From: Flavobacterium caeni
GTDB lineage: Bacteria; Bacteroidota; Bacteroidia; Flavobacteriales; Flavobacteriaceae
DNA length: 46,758 nt
Direction: 5' to 3'
NCBI RefSeq assembly: GCF_900101895.1
Contig: NZ_FMVF01000007.1
Location: 1-46,758, forward strand
Part shown: in pieces, positions 32,835-42,092 of the stretch
Layout of the letters: every line of letters starts with the position of its first letter
How positions within the stretch are numbered: the first letter of the stretch is position 1
Program-made: the position numbers and the translations under genes
The notes under the pieces: model-generated
What the model saw: only the letters and a program-made list of their open reading frames with translations
Database searches by the model: none
Told to the model about the DNA's origin: nothing

Positions 32835-33839
32835 ATGGAAGAAAACTCGGCCACTCTGGACATCAGGGCGATCAATGAAAAAATAGAAAGGGAGAGTGCG
32901 TTCATCGAACTGCTCAACATGGAAATGAACAAGGTCATCGTGGGCCAAAAACACATGGTCGAGCGTTTGCTCATCGGGCTTTTGGGTCAAGGGCACATTT
33001 TGCTCGAGGGCGTTCCGGGATTGGCCAAAACCTTGGCCATCAACACGCTTTCGCAGGCGGTGCACGGCAGCTTCAGCCGTATCCAGTTCACGCCCGATTT
33101 GCTGCCCGCCGATGTCATCGGAACCATGATTTACAACATAAAGGCCAACGAGTTCTCGATCAAGAAAGGCCCGATTTTCGCCAACTTCGTCCTAGCCGAC
33201 GAGATCAACCGTGCGCCGGCCAAGGTGCAATCGGCTTTGCTCGAGGCGATGCAGGAAAAGCAAGTCACCATTGGCGACACGACTTTTAAACTGGACAAAC
33301 CGTTCTTGGTATTGGCCACGCAAAACCCGATCGAGCAGGAAGGAACCTATCCGCTGCCCGAAGCGCAGGTCGACCGTTTCATGCTCAAGACCGTCATCGA
33401 TTACCCGAAACAGGAAGAAGAACGACTGGTCATCCGTCAGAATCTCAAAGGTACATTCGACAAAGTCAACGCCGTGATTTCGGTCGAGCAGATCGTGGCC
33501 GCACAGGCTGCCGTCCGCGAAGTCTACATGGACGAAAAAATCGAAAAATACATCCTCGACATCATTTTTGCCACGCGCTACCCAGAGAAATACAAACTCG
33601 AGCACCTCAAGCCGCTCATCGGTTTCGGCGCCTCGCCACGTGGCTCGATCAACCTGGCCACCGCCGCCAAGTGTTATGCATTCATCAAACGCCGCGGTTA
33701 TGTGATTCCCGAGGACGTTCGCGCCGTAGTGCACGATGTGTTGCGCCACCGTATCGGCGTGACGTATGAGGCCGAGGCCGAGAACATTACGTCGGTAGAC
33801 ATCATCAACAAAATCGTCAACGAAGTCGAAGTGCCGTAA
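32835..33839 (+). CDS. moxR: MoxR-family AAA ATPase (Bat operon)
   Basis: A 334-residue cytosolic AAA+ ATPase of the MoxR group. The Walker A is GVPGLAKT (59-66), Walker B VLADE (Asp122, Glu123), and a sensor Asn lies in LATQNPIEQEGTYPLPEAQVDRF. The C-terminal lid is present. It opens the Bat operon, whose products are thought to form an envelope chaperone or metal-insertion complex important in oxidative-stress tolerance. No exact TAnnTTTG element was found in the 230-bp gap upstream (best match TCAATTTG near 32792). Confidence 0.95.
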   Translation: MEENSATLDIRAINEKIERESAFIELLNMEMNKVIVGQKHMVERLLIGLLGQGHILLEGVPGLAKTLAINTLSQAVHGSFSRIQFTPDLLPADVIGTMIYNIKANEFSIKKGPIFANFVLADEINRAPAKVQSALLEAMQEKQVTIGDTTFKLDKPFLVLATQNPIEQEGTYPLPEAQVDRFMLKTVIDYPKQEEERLVIRQNLKGTFDKVNAVISVEQIVAAQAAVREVYMDEKIEKYILDIIFATRYPEKYKLEHLKPLIGFGASPRGSINLATAAKCYAFIKRRGYVIPEDVRAVVHDVLRHRIGVTYEAEAENITSVDIINKIVNEVEVP

Positions 33840-33923
33840 TTTTTGTTTAAAAGTTTAATGTTTCAAGTTCAAAATTATCACGTTGCGCCAGAAACCTTAA
33901 GCCTTAAACTTTAAACATTTAAA
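33840..33923 (+). repeat. Inverted array of GTTTAAA-type short repeats inside the Bat operon
   Basis: The left arm (about 33845-33875: TTTAAAAGTTTAATGTTTC) and right arm (about 33895-33920: CCTTAAACTTTAAACATTT) are complementary with mismatches, around a GC-richer loop. It is the only sizeable gap in an operon whose other genes abut or overlap. Confidence 0.65.
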
Positions 33924-34790
33924 ATGGATACGAAGGAACTTCTCAAAAAAGTACGCAAAATCGAAATCAAGACCCGAAGGCTGAGCGATCACATCTTCTC
34001 GGGCGAATACCATACGTCGTTCAAGGGCCGCGGTATGACGTTTTCGGAAGTGCGCCAATACCAGTACGGCGACGACATACGCGCGATCGACTGGAACGTG
34101 ACGGCGCGCTACAACGAGCCGTACATCAAGGTTTTTGAGGAGGAGCGCGAACTGACCATGATGCTCATGATCGACGTGTCGGGGTCGGAAAGTTTCGGGA
34201 CCCAAAACCAGTTCAAGAAAGACATCGTGACCGAGATTGCGGCGACGCTCGCTTTTTCGGCCACACAAAACAACGACAAGATCGGGCTCATTTTGTTCTC
34301 GGACGAAATCGAACTTTACATACCGCCTAAAAAAGGCCGTTCGCACGTGCTGCGCATCATCCGCGAACTTATCGAATTCAAGCCCAAAAGCCAAAAGACC
34401 GACGTGGCGCAGGCGCTCAAGTTCCTGTCGGGCACGCAAAAAAAGAAGGCGATCGTTTTTGTAATTTCGGATTTTATGGCCGACGATTACGAACAAACGC
34501 TCAAGATTGCGTCCAAGAAAAACGACATCACGGGTATCCGCGTGTATGACATCCGCGAAGAGAAAATGCCGAACCTGGGCATGGTGTCGATGCTCGATGC
34601 CGAAACCGGACAAACCCAACTCGTGAACACGGGCGCTAAATCGGTACGCACGGCCTATGAAAAATACTACCAGGAAAAGGTCAAATATTTTAAGGAAACG
34701 TTCAGCAAATCGGGGTCGGGCGTGGTGAGCACGCGCGTCGACGAAAGTTACGTGACCAAATTGCTCGGTTATTTTAAATCGAGGACTTAG
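33924..34790 (+). CDS. DUF58-domain protein (Bat operon)
   Basis: A 288-residue protein with the DUF58 signature RQYQYGDDIRAIDWNVTARYNEPYIK followed by a von Willebrand A-like fold with a MIDAS-type DVSGSES (LMIDVSGSESFG). There are no membrane helices, so it should act in the cytosol beside the MoxR ATPase. DUF58 genes nearly always follow moxR in Bat-type operons. A one-base gap separates it from the next gene. Confidence 0.93.
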   Translation: MDTKELLKKVRKIEIKTRRLSDHIFSGEYHTSFKGRGMTFSEVRQYQYGDDIRAIDWNVTARYNEPYIKVFEEERELTMMLMIDVSGSESFGTQNQFKKDIVTEIAATLAFSATQNNDKIGLILFSDEIELYIPPKKGRSHVLRIIRELIEFKPKSQKTDVAQALKFLSGTQKKKAIVFVISDFMADDYEQTLKIASKKNDITGIRVYDIREEKMPNLGMVSMLDAETGQTQLVNTGAKSVRTAYEKYYQEKVKYFKETFSKSGSGVVSTRVDESYVTKLLGYFKSRT

Positions 34791-34791
34791 C

Positions 34792-36414
34792 ATGAAGAAA
34801 TACGTTTACATCCTTGTTCTTGCGCTGGTTTCGGCGATTGGTTTTGCCCAGCAAAAAAAGGTCACGACGGCCATCGATTCGACGCGCAAGAAAATCGGCG
34901 CCGAATTCAAGCTCACGCTCAAGACCAATGTCGATACGCTCTCGAAAGTAACCTTTCCGGCGTTCAAGAACTTTGGCGCGCTCGAAGTCATCCAGGAATA
35001 CCCGACCGATACCATTGCTCAAGGCGACCGTTACGAACTCGTCAAAAAATATGGGCTCACGCAGTTTGATTCGGGCCGGTACATGGTGCCGCGACTGCCG
35101 GTCATCATCAATGGCAAGCCGCATTTTTCGGACAGCATCCGCGTAGAAGTGGCCAATGTGGCTGTCGATACACTCAAGCAAAAAATGTACGACATCAAGG
35201 ACATCGTGCCGGTCAAGGACGAAATCGGCGATTGGTGGATTTACCTGTTGTTGCTGATTGCTATTGGCGCGGGCGGTTATTTTCTGTACCATTACCTCAA
35301 GAAAAAACAGGCGCTCAAAGCCGATGAGTTTGCCTACAAAACGCCGATAGAAAAAGCAACGATGTTGTTACAAACGCTCGAAAAGAAAGAGCTTTGGCAA
35401 AAAGGCGAAGTCAAAACGTACTACAGCGAGCTCACCGACATCGCCCGAAATTACATCGAAGAAGCGATCCACATCCCGGCCATGGAGAGCACCACCTCTG
35501 AACTGATTGTGGCCCTGCGCGCCGCATCGGTACAGAAAAAAATGTCGCTTACGCCCGAGACGGTCGAAAACCTCGAACGCGTGTTGCGCCAGGCCGATTT
35601 GGTCAAATTCGCCAAATCAAAGCCGCTCGATTTCGAGATCACCGAAGACCGCAATAAAATCGAAAAAGTCATCGTCACGCTCGACAAGGCCATCCCACAG
35701 GAAGAAGAGGAAATCGACGATTTGGCCTATAAAAAAGCGTTGCACGAAAAAATGCTGCGCCGTCAGAAACGCAACCGCATCCTGGCGACGGCCGGTTTTG
35801 TGGTGCTTGCGCTGGTGGGCGTTACGGCCTATTTCGTGATCACCAAAGGATTTACGTATGTCAAGGACAACGTCATCGGCAGCCAGACCAAGGAACTGCT
35901 CGAAGGCGAATGGGTGTACAGCGAATACGGCGATCCGGGTGTCAAGCTCGAAACGCCGCATGTGCTCAAACGCCAGAAATCGTCGGATGCCGTGCCCAAG
36001 GATGCCATGGCATTTCTCAAAGACATGACGATTTTCTCCTACGGAAGCCTCGCGGGCAAATTCTATTCGATGGTCTCGACGATGAAATTCGCCAATGAAA
36101 CCGAGCTCGATTTGAACCAATCGTACGAAGGGGTTTTACAGACGCTCGAGATGCGCGGCGCCAAAAACATTTTCATGAAACCCGAGGAATTCTCGACCCA
36201 GCAAGGCATTACGGGTATCCGAGGTTATGGCACGATGATGTTCCTTGACCCGATCGCGCAAAAAAGCTACAAGGTATATTGCGAAATCCTGTTGTTCAAG
36301 CAGGACGGCGGATTGCAGCAGGTCATGGTGGCTTATGAAGAGGGCGATGCGTACGGCAAGGACATTTTGTCGCGCATCATCAATTCGGTTGAACTCAAAA
36401 AAGCCGCGCCATGA
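34792..36414 (+). CDS. Two-TM Bat operon protein with extended C-terminal domain
   Basis: A 540-residue protein between DUF58 and batA, the place usually held by a smaller membrane protein (DUF4381/BatX-like). The signal peptide ends FAQQ. A periplasmic beta-rich domain spans about 22-140 and the first TM about 147-166 (WWIYLLLLIAIGAGGYFLYHYL). A helical cytosolic part reaches about 325 and the second TM is about 328-350 (AGFVVLALVGVTAYFVI). A further 190-residue domain follows (LEGEWVYSEYGDPGVKLETP, ITGIRGYGTMMFLDP). The last domain looks specific to this group. The stop overlaps the batA start by four bases. Confidence 0.8.
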   Translation: MKKYVYILVLALVSAIGFAQQKKVTTAIDSTRKKIGAEFKLTLKTNVDTLSKVTFPAFKNFGALEVIQEYPTDTIAQGDRYELVKKYGLTQFDSGRYMVPRLPVIINGKPHFSDSIRVEVANVAVDTLKQKMYDIKDIVPVKDEIGDWWIYLLLLIAIGAGGYFLYHYLKKKQALKADEFAYKTPIEKATMLLQTLEKKELWQKGEVKTYYSELTDIARNYIEEAIHIPAMESTTSELIVALRAASVQKKMSLTPETVENLERVLRQADLVKFAKSKPLDFEITEDRNKIEKVIVTLDKAIPQEEEEIDDLAYKKALHEKMLRRQKRNRILATAGFVVLALVGVTAYFVITKGFTYVKDNVIGSQTKELLEGEWVYSEYGDPGVKLETPHVLKRQKSSDAVPKDAMAFLKDMTIFSYGSLAGKFYSMVSTMKFANETELDLNQSYEGVLQTLEMRGAKNIFMKPEEFSTQQGITGIRGYGTMMFLDPIAQKSYKVYCEILLFKQDGGLQQVMVAYEEGDAYGKDILSRIINSVELKKAAP

Positions 36415-37412
36415 AAGAAGTGACGTTTATGTACCCGCAATTTTTCTGGCTGCTCGCGCTTTTGCCGTTGGCCGCGGTGTGGTTTTTTTTGAGACGCAAA
36501 CAACAATCGCCGAGCCTCAAGATGAGCTCTACCAAGGGATTCCAAGGCGCGACGTCGATTTTACCCAAACTCAAGCCCATGCTGTTTGTGTTTAGGTTGC
36601 TCGCGTTGGCCTCGCTTGTGGTAGCGATGGCGCGTCCGCGGACGGTAGACATCAGCAACGAAACCAAGACAACCAAGGGCATCGACATTGTGATGGCTGT
36701 GGACGTTTCGGGCAGTATGCTCGCCAAGGATTTGAAACCGAACAGGATGGAGGCGCTCAAACGCGTGGCCGCCAAGTTCGTCGAAGATCGTCCTAATGAC
36801 CGCATCGGACTCGTGGTTTACGCCGCCGAAGCCTATACCAAGACGCCCGTGACAAGCGACCAGCCTCTGGTGCTCGAAGCCATCAAAAGCATCAAATACG
36901 ACAATGTGCTGCAGGACGGTACCGGTATCGGGATGGGACTGGCCACGGCCGTCAACCGTTTGAAGGACAGCAAGGCCAAATCGAGAATCATCATTTTGTT
37001 GACGGACGGTGTCAACAATTCGGGTTTTATCGAACCCGAAACGGCGTCGGACATCGCCAGACAGTACGGCATCAAGGTATACACCATCGGTATCGGGACC
37101 AACGGCATGGCCGAATTCCCGTATGCGATTGCACCCAACGGACAGTTTTTGTTCCGCATGATGCAGGTAGAAATCGATCAGGAACTCATGAAAAGCATCG
37201 CGCGCAAGACGGGCGGCAAGTATTTCCGGGCCACGAGCAACGACAAGCTCAAGGAAATCTACAACGAGATCAACAAGTTAGAAACCACCGAAATCGAGGA
37301 GCTGCGCTACTACGATTACGACGAAAAATACCGACCGTTCGTATGGCTGGCCCTTGGGCTGGTCCTGGCCGAAGTCGGACTCAGAAATACAGTTTTTAGA
37401 AGTTTTATTTAA
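36411..37412 (+). CDS. batA: BatA, membrane-anchored von Willebrand A protein
   Basis: A 333-residue inner-membrane protein: TM helices at about 6-22 (FFWLLALLPLAAVWFFL) and 56-73 (LFVFRLLALASLVVAMA), then a VWA domain with an intact MIDAS (AVDVSGSM, later VTSDQP and LLTDGVNNSG), and a C-terminal TM about 308-325. The VWA should bind a divalent metal and partner proteins in the periplasm. The ATGA overlap with the gene before and a one-base gap to batB show a compact operon. Confidence 0.93.
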   Translation: MKEVTFMYPQFFWLLALLPLAAVWFFLRRKQQSPSLKMSSTKGFQGATSILPKLKPMLFVFRLLALASLVVAMARPRTVDISNETKTTKGIDIVMAVDVSGSMLAKDLKPNRMEALKRVAAKFVEDRPNDRIGLVVYAAEAYTKTPVTSDQPLVLEAIKSIKYDNVLQDGTGIGMGLATAVNRLKDSKAKSRIIILLTDGVNNSGFIEPETASDIARQYGIKVYTIGIGTNGMAEFPYAIAPNGQFLFRMMQVEIDQELMKSIARKTGGKYFRATSNDKLKEIYNEINKLETTEIEELRYYDYDEKYRPFVWLALGLVLAEVGLRNTVFRSFI

Positions 37413-37413
37413 G

Positions 37414-38451
37414 ATGTACGAATTAGATCAACCCCAGTATTTATACCTGCTCGCCGTCGTTCCGGTGTTGGTGTTGGTGTACCTGTACATCCAATTCTGG
37501 AAGCGCAAAAAGCAGCGCGAGTTTGGCGATTTGGATTTGGTCAGGAAACTGAGCCCCGAAAAATCGAACTTCAAGCCCGCGCTAAAATTTGGCGTCGTTT
37601 TGCTCGGATTGGCCGCGATGATCCTCGGATTGGTCAACCCCAAAATCGGCACCAAGATGGAGACCGTCAAACGCGAGGGCATCGACATTGTTTTTGCCAT
37701 AGACGTTTCGAAAAGTATGTTGGCCGAAGACATTGCGCCAAGCCGACTCGAAAAAAGCAAGCAGGTTGTTTCGCAAATCATCAACAACCTGGGCAGCGAC
37801 CGTATCGGGATCGTAGCCTACGCCGGCAGCGCGTTCCCCGTATTGCCGATTACGACCGATTACAGCGTGGCCAAGATGTTTTTGCAAGGTATGAATACCG
37901 ATATGGTATCGTCGGTCGGGACATCGCTCGAAGATGCGATCAAATTGTCCGAAAGTTATTTCGACAAAAAGAGCAAGACCAACAAGCTCATCATCCTTAT
38001 TTCTGACGGCGAGGACCATGAAGGCGGTGCCGAAGATGCAGCCGAAGAAGCCACAAGTGCGGGAATTAAAATAATTACGATTGGCGTGGGCACCGAAAAA
38101 GGCGGCCCTATTCCGCTCAAGCGTAACGGCGTGGTCGAAAGTTTCAAGCGCGACCAAAACGATGAGGTGGTCGTGACCAAGCTCAACCAGCAAAGCCTGC
38201 GCGAGATTGCAAAGGCCACCAAGGGCGGCTACGTTTACGGCGGCAACACCAAGGAAGTGCTCGAATATGTCAAAAAAGCGCTCGACAACATCGAAAGGAC
38301 CGAATTCGAATCGACGCAAATGGCCGATTTCCAATCGCAATTCCAGTGGTTTTTGGGGTTTGCGTTTTTGCTGCTGCTCATCGACGTGTTTTTGCTCGAA
38401 CGCAAAACGGGGTGGATCAGCAAACTCAATCTATTCAACGAAAAAGAATGA
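37414..38451 (+). CDS. batB: BatB, membrane-anchored von Willebrand A protein
   Basis: The start is MYELDQPQYL (37414), one base after the batA stop; the longer frame lies inside batA. The protein has 345 residues with two N-terminal TM helices (YLLAVVPVLVLVYLY; FGVVLLGLAAMILGLV), a VWA domain with MIDAS (AIDVSKSM, LISDGEDHEGGA) and a C-terminal TM (WFLGFAFLLLLIDVFLL). It is paralogous to BatA but has the longer batB-type insertion (GGPIPLKRNGVVESFKRDQND). The stop overlaps the batC start (ATGA). Confidence 0.93.
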   Translation: MYELDQPQYLYLLAVVPVLVLVYLYIQFWKRKKQREFGDLDLVRKLSPEKSNFKPALKFGVVLLGLAAMILGLVNPKIGTKMETVKREGIDIVFAIDVSKSMLAEDIAPSRLEKSKQVVSQIINNLGSDRIGIVAYAGSAFPVLPITTDYSVAKMFLQGMNTDMVSSVGTSLEDAIKLSESYFDKKSKTNKLIILISDGEDHEGGAEDAAEEATSAGIKIITIGVGTEKGGPIPLKRNGVVESFKRDQNDEVVVTKLNQQSLREIAKATKGGYVYGGNTKEVLEYVKKALDNIERTEFESTQMADFQSQFQWFLGFAFLLLLIDVFLLERKTGWISKLNLFNEKE

Positions 38452-39203
38452 CGAAGCAATTGCTCACATATGGCCTGATGTTGATTTCATTTGCTATTTT
38501 CGCGCAGCAAAAAGACAAGTTCCTGCCGCAGGGCAACGCGTCGTTTGCCGAGAAGAAGTACGCCGATGCCGAAGCCGATTACCGCGTTTCGCAGTCCAAG
38601 ACGCCCAAGTATGCGGTGTCTTCGTACAATTTGGGGAATTCAATCTATAGGCAAAAAAAGTCGTCCGAGGCGAAGTATCCGTACCTGAAGGCGATCGAAA
38701 ACGCCAAGACGCGTCCGCAAAAACACAAGGCCTTTCACAATTTGGGCAATGTGTACATGAACGAAAAGAATTATGAGGCGGCGGTAGAAGCGTATAAAAA
38801 TGCGTTGCGGAACAACCCCGAGGACGAGCAAACGCGCTACAATTTTGCGTTGGCCAAGAAGATGCAGAAGGAAAATCCGCAGCCCAAGGAAGACGACAAA
38901 AAGAAAGACCAGAAGGACAAAAAGAACGACCAACAGGACGATAAAAACGATCCGAACAAGGACAAAAAGGACGGCGACAAACCGAACGACCAGCCGAAGG
39001 ACGGACAAGATAAAAAGGACAAAGGCCAGCCCAAGGACGACCAAAACCAAGGCCAGCCCAAGCCGCAACCGGGCGACATCCCGAAAGAGCGATTGGAAAA
39101 TCTGCTCGATGCGGTAAACAACGAAGAGAAAAAAGTACAGGACAAAGTCAAAGGCAAGGAAATGAAAGCCGCGCGACCAAAGCGCGCCGAAAAGGATTGG
39201 TAA
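38448..39203 (+). CDS. batC: BatC, TPR protein with Lys/Asp/Gln-rich tail
   Basis: The start is MTKQLLTYGL (38448), overlapping the batB stop. The protein has 251 residues with signal peptide ending IFAQQ. Three TPR-like units follow (YADAEADYRVSQSK, SYNLGNSIYRQKK, KAFHNLGNVYMNEKNYEAAVEAYKNAL). From about 145 to 215 there is a highly charged Lys/Asp/Gln/Asn/Pro run of low complexity. The end is helical and basic (RLENLLDAVNNEEKKVQ). It is periplasmic and probably scaffolds BatA/BatB. One base separates it from batD. Confidence 0.9.
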   Translation: MTKQLLTYGLMLISFAIFAQQKDKFLPQGNASFAEKKYADAEADYRVSQSKTPKYAVSSYNLGNSIYRQKKSSEAKYPYLKAIENAKTRPQKHKAFHNLGNVYMNEKNYEAAVEAYKNALRNNPEDEQTRYNFALAKKMQKENPQPKEDDKKKDQKDKKNDQQDDKNDPNKDKKDGDKPNDQPKDGQDKKDKGQPKDDQNQGQPKPQPGDIPKERLENLLDAVNNEEKKVQDKVKGKEMKAARPKRAEKDW

Positions 39204-39204
39204 G

Positions 39205-40965
39205 ATGAAACGATTGCTGTTGCTGTTATTGTTGTGCGCGCAAGGGCTGGTGGCCCAGGTGCAGTTCGAGGCCAAGGTCAGTAAGACGACTTTGGGGCTC
39301 AACGAACGCCTGCGCGTAGATTTTACGATGAATGGCGACGGTGACAATTTCACGCCGCCGTCTTTTGAGGGATTCCGCGTGGTGGGCGGGCCGAGCCAGC
39401 AGGTGAGCCAGTCGTGGGTCAACGGACGAAGTTCTTTCCAGAAAGCCTATTCGTATTTTTTGCTGCCGCTGCAAAAAGGCACGCTGGTATTGCGCCAGGC
39501 GACGGTAGAAATCAACGGGCAGGTGTACAAAACCAACCCGATCAAGATCACGGTGACCAATGCCGTCGATTTGCCCAAGGACCCATACAACGCGCCGCAG
39601 GTGTCGGCCAACGATGCGATCCATTTGGTGGCCGAGGTCTCGAAAGCCAATCCGTATGTGAACGAGCCGATTACGGTGGTTTATAAATTGTATTTCGGCA
39701 ACATCGTCATCAAAAACCAGCGCTCGCTCAACAATCCAAAGTACAACGATTTTTGGAGCCAGAACATCGAAATCAAACAAATCGTTACCGAAGAAGGCGT
39801 ATACAACGGCCAACGCTGTAATGTCGCGGTATTGAAAAAAGTGGTGCTCTATCCGCAAAAATCGGGTAAGCTCGAAATTGAGCCTTTGTCGATTGATTTC
39901 GATTTGCAATTGCCTACCAACCGACGCGATTTTTTTGGACGTCCGTACCTGGTGGACGACAACAAACGCGTAACGGCAGGCGCCAAGACCATCAACGTAA
40001 AACCGCTTCCCGAAAATGGTAAACCGGCCGATTTTTCGGGTGCCGTGGGCAAGTTCAACTTCAAGGTTACGCCGAGCAAAACCAACCTCAAGAACGGCGA
40101 ATCGCTCGATTTGAAAGTCGCGGTATCGGGAACAGGGAACTTAAAGTTGTTCGATATTCCAAAGCCCGTCGTGCCCAATTCTCTCGAGATGTACGATCCG
40201 GTACACAAGGAAAACGTGAGCACGCCGCTGTCGGGCATGAACGGTGAGATTTCGGACACCTACACCATCATCACGCAATTCAAAGGGAAATACCCAATCA
40301 AGCCGATGTCGTTCAGTTACTTCGACCTGGGCAGCAACAGCTACAAGACGATCACTTCGCCAGAGATCATGGTCAACGTACTCGACGGTCCGGGCGCGCC
40401 CGAAGCCAATGACGTGGCGGCCAATACAGGGGTTTCGAAAGTCAAGGTATCGGCCAACGAGCAGTTCCATTTCATTGCGCTCAAGACCGGTTTGGTATCG
40501 GCCAAGCGAAAGGATTTCCTGGGCTCGGGGTTGTTTTATACGTTGCTTTTCGCACCGCTGTTGATCATTCCGATCGTCGTGGTGTTGCGCAAAAAGAAAG
40601 AAGCCATCGATGGCGATGTGGTAGGCAACCGCATCCGTCAGTCGAACAAACTGGCCAAGAAGTATTTGTCCGAAGCCAAGAAGCAAACGGGCAACAAGGA
40701 ACTGTTTTACATCGCGCTCGAAAAGTCGCTGCACAATTTCCTGAAGGCCAAGTTGCACATCGAAACCTCGGAGATGAGCAAGGACCGTATCCGCGAAATC
40801 TTGTCGGATAAAAATGCCCAGTCGCAAACTATAAACGATTTTATCCAACTCACTGAGAGCTGTGAATTTGCGCGGTATGCGCCATCGTCGTCGGTGTCGA
40901 TCCAACAGGATTACGAAAAGGCCGTTTCGATTATTTCTGAACTCGAAAAACAACTGTCGTCATGA
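39205..40965 (+). CDS. batD: BatD, membrane-anchored multidomain envelope protein
   Basis: A 586-residue protein with signal peptide ending LVAQ. Several Ig-like beta domains follow (FEAKVSKTTLGLNERLRVDFTMN; GKFNFKVTPSKTNLKNGESLDLKVAVSGTGN) up to about residue 430. A TM helix is at about 443-463 (GLFYTLLFAPLLIIPIVVVLR). The cytosolic helical tail (RQSNKLAKKYLSEAKKQTG, FYIALEKSLHNFLKAKL) matches the BatD (BatD/Aer) family. It overlaps batE by four bases. Confidence 0.93.
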   Translation: MKRLLLLLLLCAQGLVAQVQFEAKVSKTTLGLNERLRVDFTMNGDGDNFTPPSFEGFRVVGGPSQQVSQSWVNGRSSFQKAYSYFLLPLQKGTLVLRQATVEINGQVYKTNPIKITVTNAVDLPKDPYNAPQVSANDAIHLVAEVSKANPYVNEPITVVYKLYFGNIVIKNQRSLNNPKYNDFWSQNIEIKQIVTEEGVYNGQRCNVAVLKKVVLYPQKSGKLEIEPLSIDFDLQLPTNRRDFFGRPYLVDDNKRVTAGAKTINVKPLPENGKPADFSGAVGKFNFKVTPSKTNLKNGESLDLKVAVSGTGNLKLFDIPKPVVPNSLEMYDPVHKENVSTPLSGMNGEISDTYTIITQFKGKYPIKPMSFSYFDLGSNSYKTITSPEIMVNVLDGPGAPEANDVAANTGVSKVKVSANEQFHFIALKTGLVSAKRKDFLGSGLFYTLLFAPLLIIPIVVVLRKKKEAIDGDVVGNRIRQSNKLAKKYLSEAKKQTGNKELFYIALEKSLHNFLKAKLHIETSEMSKDRIREILSDKNAQSQTINDFIQLTESCEFARYAPSSSVSIQQDYEKAVSIISELEKQLSS

Positions 40966-41705
40966 AGAAAATTGCACTGATATTGATTTTGGTCGCGCAA
41001 TCGATTTGGTCGCAGACGGGCTTCGAAGACGGTAACAAGCTGTACGAAAAAGAACAATATGAACAGGCGGCAACTGCGTATGAAAACGTATTGCGAAGCG
41101 GCAAACATTCGGCCGAGTTGTATTTCAATTTGGGCAACGCCTATTACAAGCAAAACAAGGTGGCGTCGGCCATTTACAACTACGAAAAAGCGCTCGTTTT
41201 GAGCCCGGGCAACGCCGAGATCGAGACGAATCTGAAGTTTGCGCAAAAAATGACCATCGACGAAATCAAGGAGGTTCCCAAGGTCGGTTTTGAAAAGCTG
41301 CTGCGCGATTTCACGGGAAGCCTGCATTATGACTCTTGGGCTTGGGCGGCGGTGTGGTTGGCCTTTGCCTTCCTCGGATTCTTCCTAGGCTATTATTTCT
41401 CAAGGACGACGCTTTCCAAACGCATTTTCTTTGTCGGCATGTTTGTGCTCGTCTTCGCGATTCTGGTTGCGGTACTGGCCGCGCTTTTTGAAAAATCGTA
41501 CTATGAGAACGAACGTCCGGCCATCGTTTTTGCCGAGATGACCGTGGTCAAATCCGAACCGCGTACCACGGCCAACGACGTATTTACGCTACACGAAGGC
41601 ACGAAAGTGATGGTGCTCGAGCGAACGGCCAATTGGGACAAAATCGAATTGCTCGACGGATCGGAAGGCTGGATCGAAACCAGCGCGATCAAGGAAGTCA
41701 AATAA
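40962..41705 (+). CDS. batE: BatE, TPR and SH3-like domain membrane protein
   Basis: A 247-residue protein with signal peptide ending IWSQ. Two TPR units follow (GNKLYEKEQYEQAATAYENVL; AELYFNLGNAYYKQNKVASAIYNYEKAL). Two TM helices are at about 122-145 and 152-172 (WAAVWLAFAFLGFFLGYYF; RIFFVGMFVLVFAILVAVLAALF). The C-terminal SH3-type domain (VVKSEPRTTANDVFTLHEGTKVMVLERTANWDKIELLDGSEGWI) is typical of BatE. It is the last gene of the Bat operon; the next gene has its own promoter. Confidence 0.92.
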   Translation: MKKIALILILVAQSIWSQTGFEDGNKLYEKEQYEQAATAYENVLRSGKHSAELYFNLGNAYYKQNKVASAIYNYEKALVLSPGNAEIETNLKFAQKMTIDEIKEVPKVGFEKLLRDFTGSLHYDSWAWAAVWLAFAFLGFFLGYYFSRTTLSKRIFFVGMFVLVFAILVAVLAALFEKSYYENERPAIVFAEMTVVKSEPRTTANDVFTLHEGTKVMVLERTANWDKIELLDGSEGWIETSAIKEVK

Positions 41706-41709
41706 AAAC

Positions 41710-41717
41710 TATCTTTG
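41710..41717 (+). promoter_or_regulatory. Candidate -7 element after the Bat operon
   Basis: TATCTTTG matches TAnnTTTG, 5 bp after the batE stop and 18 bp before the next start codon. Confidence 0.5.
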
Positions 41718-41734
41718 CCACTTGAACAGCAATT

Positions 41735-42091
41735 ATGTCAAGGGATATACAACTCAAAGAACGTTGGGAAAAGCTCGTCCAACTGTTGTCGGATAAATTC
41801 TCGCAGGGCGAAGACCTCGACCTCGACGCCATCATCTACCTTATTGGCGTACAGGAACTCGGCCAGGTACACAAAAAATACAAAAAAGACGAAAAACTCA
41901 ACCTGATGCACATCGGGATTTGCCGACTGCTCGAGCCATATGGTTTTTACGCATTCGATTATGTCGACAGCGACGGCTGGCCGCATTATGTCGTCAAAGA
42001 GGAATTGCCGCCGCTCAAGGCCGGTGAGCAATCGGTACTCATGAAGGAGGCGATCGTGAATTATTTTTTGGAGAAAGGGTTTATTGATTAA
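41735..42091 (+). CDS. Conserved hypothetical protein of Flavobacteriia
   Basis: A 118-residue cytosolic, acidic and mainly helical protein (RWEKLVQLLSDKFSQGEDLDLDAIIYLIGVQELGQ, NLMHIGICRLLEPYGFYAFDYVDSDGWPHY). No domain is recognised; I recall similar small proteins as conserved across Flavobacteriia, often downstream of bat genes. It ends one base before the lipoprotein start, so the two may be co-transcribed. Confidence 0.7.
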   Translation: MSRDIQLKERWEKLVQLLSDKFSQGEDLDLDAIIYLIGVQELGQVHKKYKKDEKLNLMHIGICRLLEPYGFYAFDYVDSDGWPHYVVKEELPPLKAGEQSVLMKEAIVNYFLEKGFID

Positions 42092-42092
42092 G

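Noticed and set aside
33897..34793. Minus-strand open frame opposite the DUF58 gene
   Set aside because: It is antisense to a strongly supported gene and has Arg/Phe/His-rich shadow composition.
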